DNA from: JAUXEH01 sp965602945
GTDB lineage: Bacteria > Acidobacteriota > Aminicenantia > Aminicenantales > Aminicenantaceae
Assembly (NCBI GenBank): GCA_965602945.1
Contig: CBFDBC010000195.1
Location: 1 to 6,727 of the forward strand
Length of the DNA stretch: 6,727 nucleotides
Direction: 5' to 3'
Position numbers and translations under genes: made by a program
Notes under the pieces: model-generated
The model's database searches: none
Told to the model about the DNA's origin: nothing
What the model saw: only the letters and a program-made list of their open reading frames with translations
Shown: positions 5,093-6,727 of the stretch, one piece after another
Position numbering within the stretch: the stretch's first letter is position 1
Layout of the letters: each line of letters begins with the position of its first letter

Positions 5093-6727
5093 TTTAAGGA
5101 CTGGGACTCCCGTCATGTCCTGCGGGGTCTCGATCCCGAAAACCTGCAGTATGGTAGGGGTTATGTCATGAAAGCGCGGGGTCTGCGTTTGGATGGGCCG
5201 GTTGGCCAGGAACACACCGGGTACGACATCGGGTGCCATGCAGTGGTCGCCGCTCCATTTGGCGGTATTGTCTTCGATGACCTCCGGAAGAATGCGACCC
5301 GAGGGAGATTCCCAGGAGATGCGGTATCCCAGGTTGAAACCCACCACGATGTCCGGCGCCTGATCCACGTAGGGCCCATGATAGATGTCCTTGGCCGCAT
5401 AGGCCTTTCTCACGGGCCGGTCGCCGGTCTTGGGATCCTTCACGGCTTCCAGTTTTTGGATGATCTCGTGGATGAGGTTGTCTCTCTCCGGGCCCGGGTT
5501 GACGGTCCCCTCAGCCTCGCGCCCCCTTTGGTTGAGGTACAGACTATTCAGGCCGTAGTTGTAGGCCTTAGTTCTGGACCAGTCGGTGTTCTGGAACAAC
5601 ATATCTTCACCCTGGCGGCGCGGGTCGATCAGGGCGTGGTACCCGTTCTCCAGCAGCCATGTGTTGAGGCTGAAGGTACGCCGGAAAGGAGCGAAGCCGT
5701 GGTCGGAGAGGACCATGACCACCGTGTCCTTGTCTGCCTTCTGAAGCGCCCTGTCCAGTACCCGGTCCGCCTCCTGGTAAACGTCTTTAATGGAGTCGCG
5801 GAATCGGGGCGCCAGGTCCGGATCGTGGGAGGGATGCTGTTCGTCGATGTGGCGCCAGAAGATGTGCTGGCGCTGGTCCGTGCTGGACACATAGTAGAAG
5901 AGCAGCCCGGAGTCGAACTTTTCCAGTTCGTAGTCGAACATGGCTTTGCGTTCCTCCATGACCTGCCGGTCCTGGATGAGATACTCCTCGTCATCGAAAA
6001 TGTTGTTGTCCAGAGCCTTGAAATCAGCGGGCAGTCCCTTGGTGTAGAAAGGCCCGAACTTTTTCTCCAGTTCCCGGCTGTAGCTGTCGGGCGTGGAGAT
6101 GGGCATGGCCGGATCGCCGGGATCGATGTTGATGGGGGAGATGTAGAATTTGAAATCAGGCCGGACTTCCTGCATGTAGAACCGCACGATGCCGCTCACA
6201 CTCTGGGTCGGGATGAGTGGGAAGCTCAGCCGTTTCCAGCCGCTCCACTCGCCCTGCCTGAGGATGAACTCGTGGTCCTGGATCCTAATCTTGGCCACCT
6301 TGTGCTCGGGGTCCAGGTAGACCCGGAAATCGATGAAGGTGTCCTCCGGCTCTTTGAGGAAGCTGTTCTCAGGGCCCAGTAGGCGGGCCTCCACCTGGTT
6401 CCCGATCACGTAGACTTCGTGGGCCCTGGCTCCTCCCATGTCTTTGCTGAGCTCCGTGGGAGCGGTGGTGTAGTAGTTGCACTCTCCGTAGCCACCGTAG
6501 AGGTCCGGCGTGTTCATCCCGGAAAGGGTTCTTTGGCCGGAAGGGACCGGGGGGAAGTTGGAGGGGATCTTGAAGATCGTGGCCGGGACGTCGTGATCCT
6601 CCAGGACCTGCCAGAAGGCCCGCCCCTTCCTGAGGTTGAGCATCTCCGGGCTGGACAGCGGGAGCTGGTACTTGCCCAGGCTCAGTGTGCGCGCTGCGCC
6701 CTGTATGCCTGTCGCGGAAAATTCGGG
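5090..6727 (-). CDS. Alkaline-phosphatase-superfamily phosphodiesterase, 5' end cut by window
   Basis: The frame stays open from position 6727 to the TAG at 5090, giving 545 visible residues; an internal Met at 6643 is not the start. Family: type I phosphodiesterase/nucleotide pyrophosphatase branch of the alkaline phosphatase superfamily, two-metal hydrolases of phosphate esters that are usually exported. Visible metal-binding residues (visible-fragment numbering) are D284 and H288 in STDQRQH, D342 and H343 in LSDHGF, and H495 in SGDHCMAPD. The first Asp and the Thr/Ser nucleophile lie N-terminal, outside the window. Other family landmarks are FWQVLEDHDVPATIF near residue 38 and the ending PTILQVFGIETPQDMTGVPV. 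A strand-rich insertion at about 103-200 interrupts the core before the second metal motif. It is the first visible gene of the minus-strand operon. Substrate unknown; phosphodiester, phospholipid-type or nucleotide substrates are all possible. Confidence 0.88.
   Translation of the reverse strand, partial: PEFSATGIQGAARTLSLGKYQLPLSSPEMLNLRKGRAFWQVLEDHDVPATIFKIPSNFPPVPSGQRTLSGMNTPDLYGGYGECNYYTTAPTELSKDMGGARAHEVYVIGNQVEARLLGPENSFLKEPEDTFIDFRVYLDPEHKVAKIRIQDHEFILRQGEWSGWKRLSFPLIPTQSVSGIVRFYMQEVRPDFKFYISPINIDPGDPAMPISTPDSYSRELEKKFGPFYTKGLPADFKALDNNIFDDEEYLIQDRQVMEERKAMFDYELEKFDSGLLFYYVSSTDQRQHIFWRHIDEQHPSHDPDLAPRFRDSIKDVYQEADRVLDRALQKADKDTVVMVLSDHGFAPFRRTFSLNTWLLENGYHALIDPRRQGEDMLFQNTDWSRTKAYNYGLNSLYLNQRGREAEGTVNPGPERDNLIHEIIQKLEAVKDPKTGDRPVRKAYAAKDIYHGPYVDQAPDIVVGFNLGYRISWESPSGRILPEVIEDNTAKWSGDHCMAPDVVPGVFLANRPIQTQTPRFHDITPTILQVFGIETPQDMTGVPVLK

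Noticed and set aside
4868..6382. 504-aa plus-strand open frame opposite the phosphodiesterase
   Set aside because: It overlaps the phosphodiesterase metal motifs on the other strand, has no domain I recognise, and would break a tightly packed operon.
1..6727. CRISPR arrays, tRNA or rRNA genes, insertion sequences
   Set aside because: I looked for spaced direct repeats, cloverleaf-like segments and transposase motifs on both strands and saw none.

Overview
The window reads as a dense bacterial chromosome segment, roughly 60 % G+C by eye, with almost no non-coding DNA after position 281. No ribosomal or other taxonomic marker is present. The M28 peptidase with signal peptide, the alkaline-phosphatase-superfamily enzyme and the small protein ending in LKGLGYIS recall envelope-rich Gram-negative lineages such as Acidobacteriota/Aminicenantes or their neighbours. 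That placement is a weak guess.

Layout. Positions 1-281 are a comparatively A/T-rich leader without a convincing gene. It holds a perfect 7-bp inverted repeat (59-76), a weak sigma70-like promoter (202-230), a small hairpin (251-267) and a strong Shine-Dalgarno (267-274). Two plus-strand genes follow: a secreted M28/DUF4910-type zinc peptidase with a PA domain (282-2339) and, sharing an ATGA stop/start, an FMN nitroreductase (2336-2905). Nine bases later the stop codon of a minus-strand operon is met head-on. Read in its own direction the operon is: an alkaline-phosphatase-superfamily phosphodiesterase cut off by the window edge (6727-5090), a 63-aa ribbon-helix-helix-like protein (5080-4889), a three-helix membrane protein resembling the EMC3/TMCO1/DUF106 branch of the Oxa1 superfamily (4877-4047), and a PLP-dependent class I/II aminotransferase (4036-2915).

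How the genes may work together. The four minus-strand genes are 9-11 bp apart, and at every junction the upstream stop codon is embedded in the Shine-Dalgarno of the next gene (TAGGAG, TAGGAAG, TGAGGAG), so they are very probably co-translated. The phosphodiesterase, small protein and Oxa1-like protein look like a membrane-associated module; its function is unknown to me. Two things stand out. The small protein lies in the same reading frame as the phosphodiesterase, separated by one TAG and three codons. The Oxa1-like protein carries an approximately 125-residue, probably beta-rich extracytoplasmic domain between its second and third membrane helices. The aminotransferase and nitroreductase are recognisable to family only; their substrates cannot be read from the sequence.
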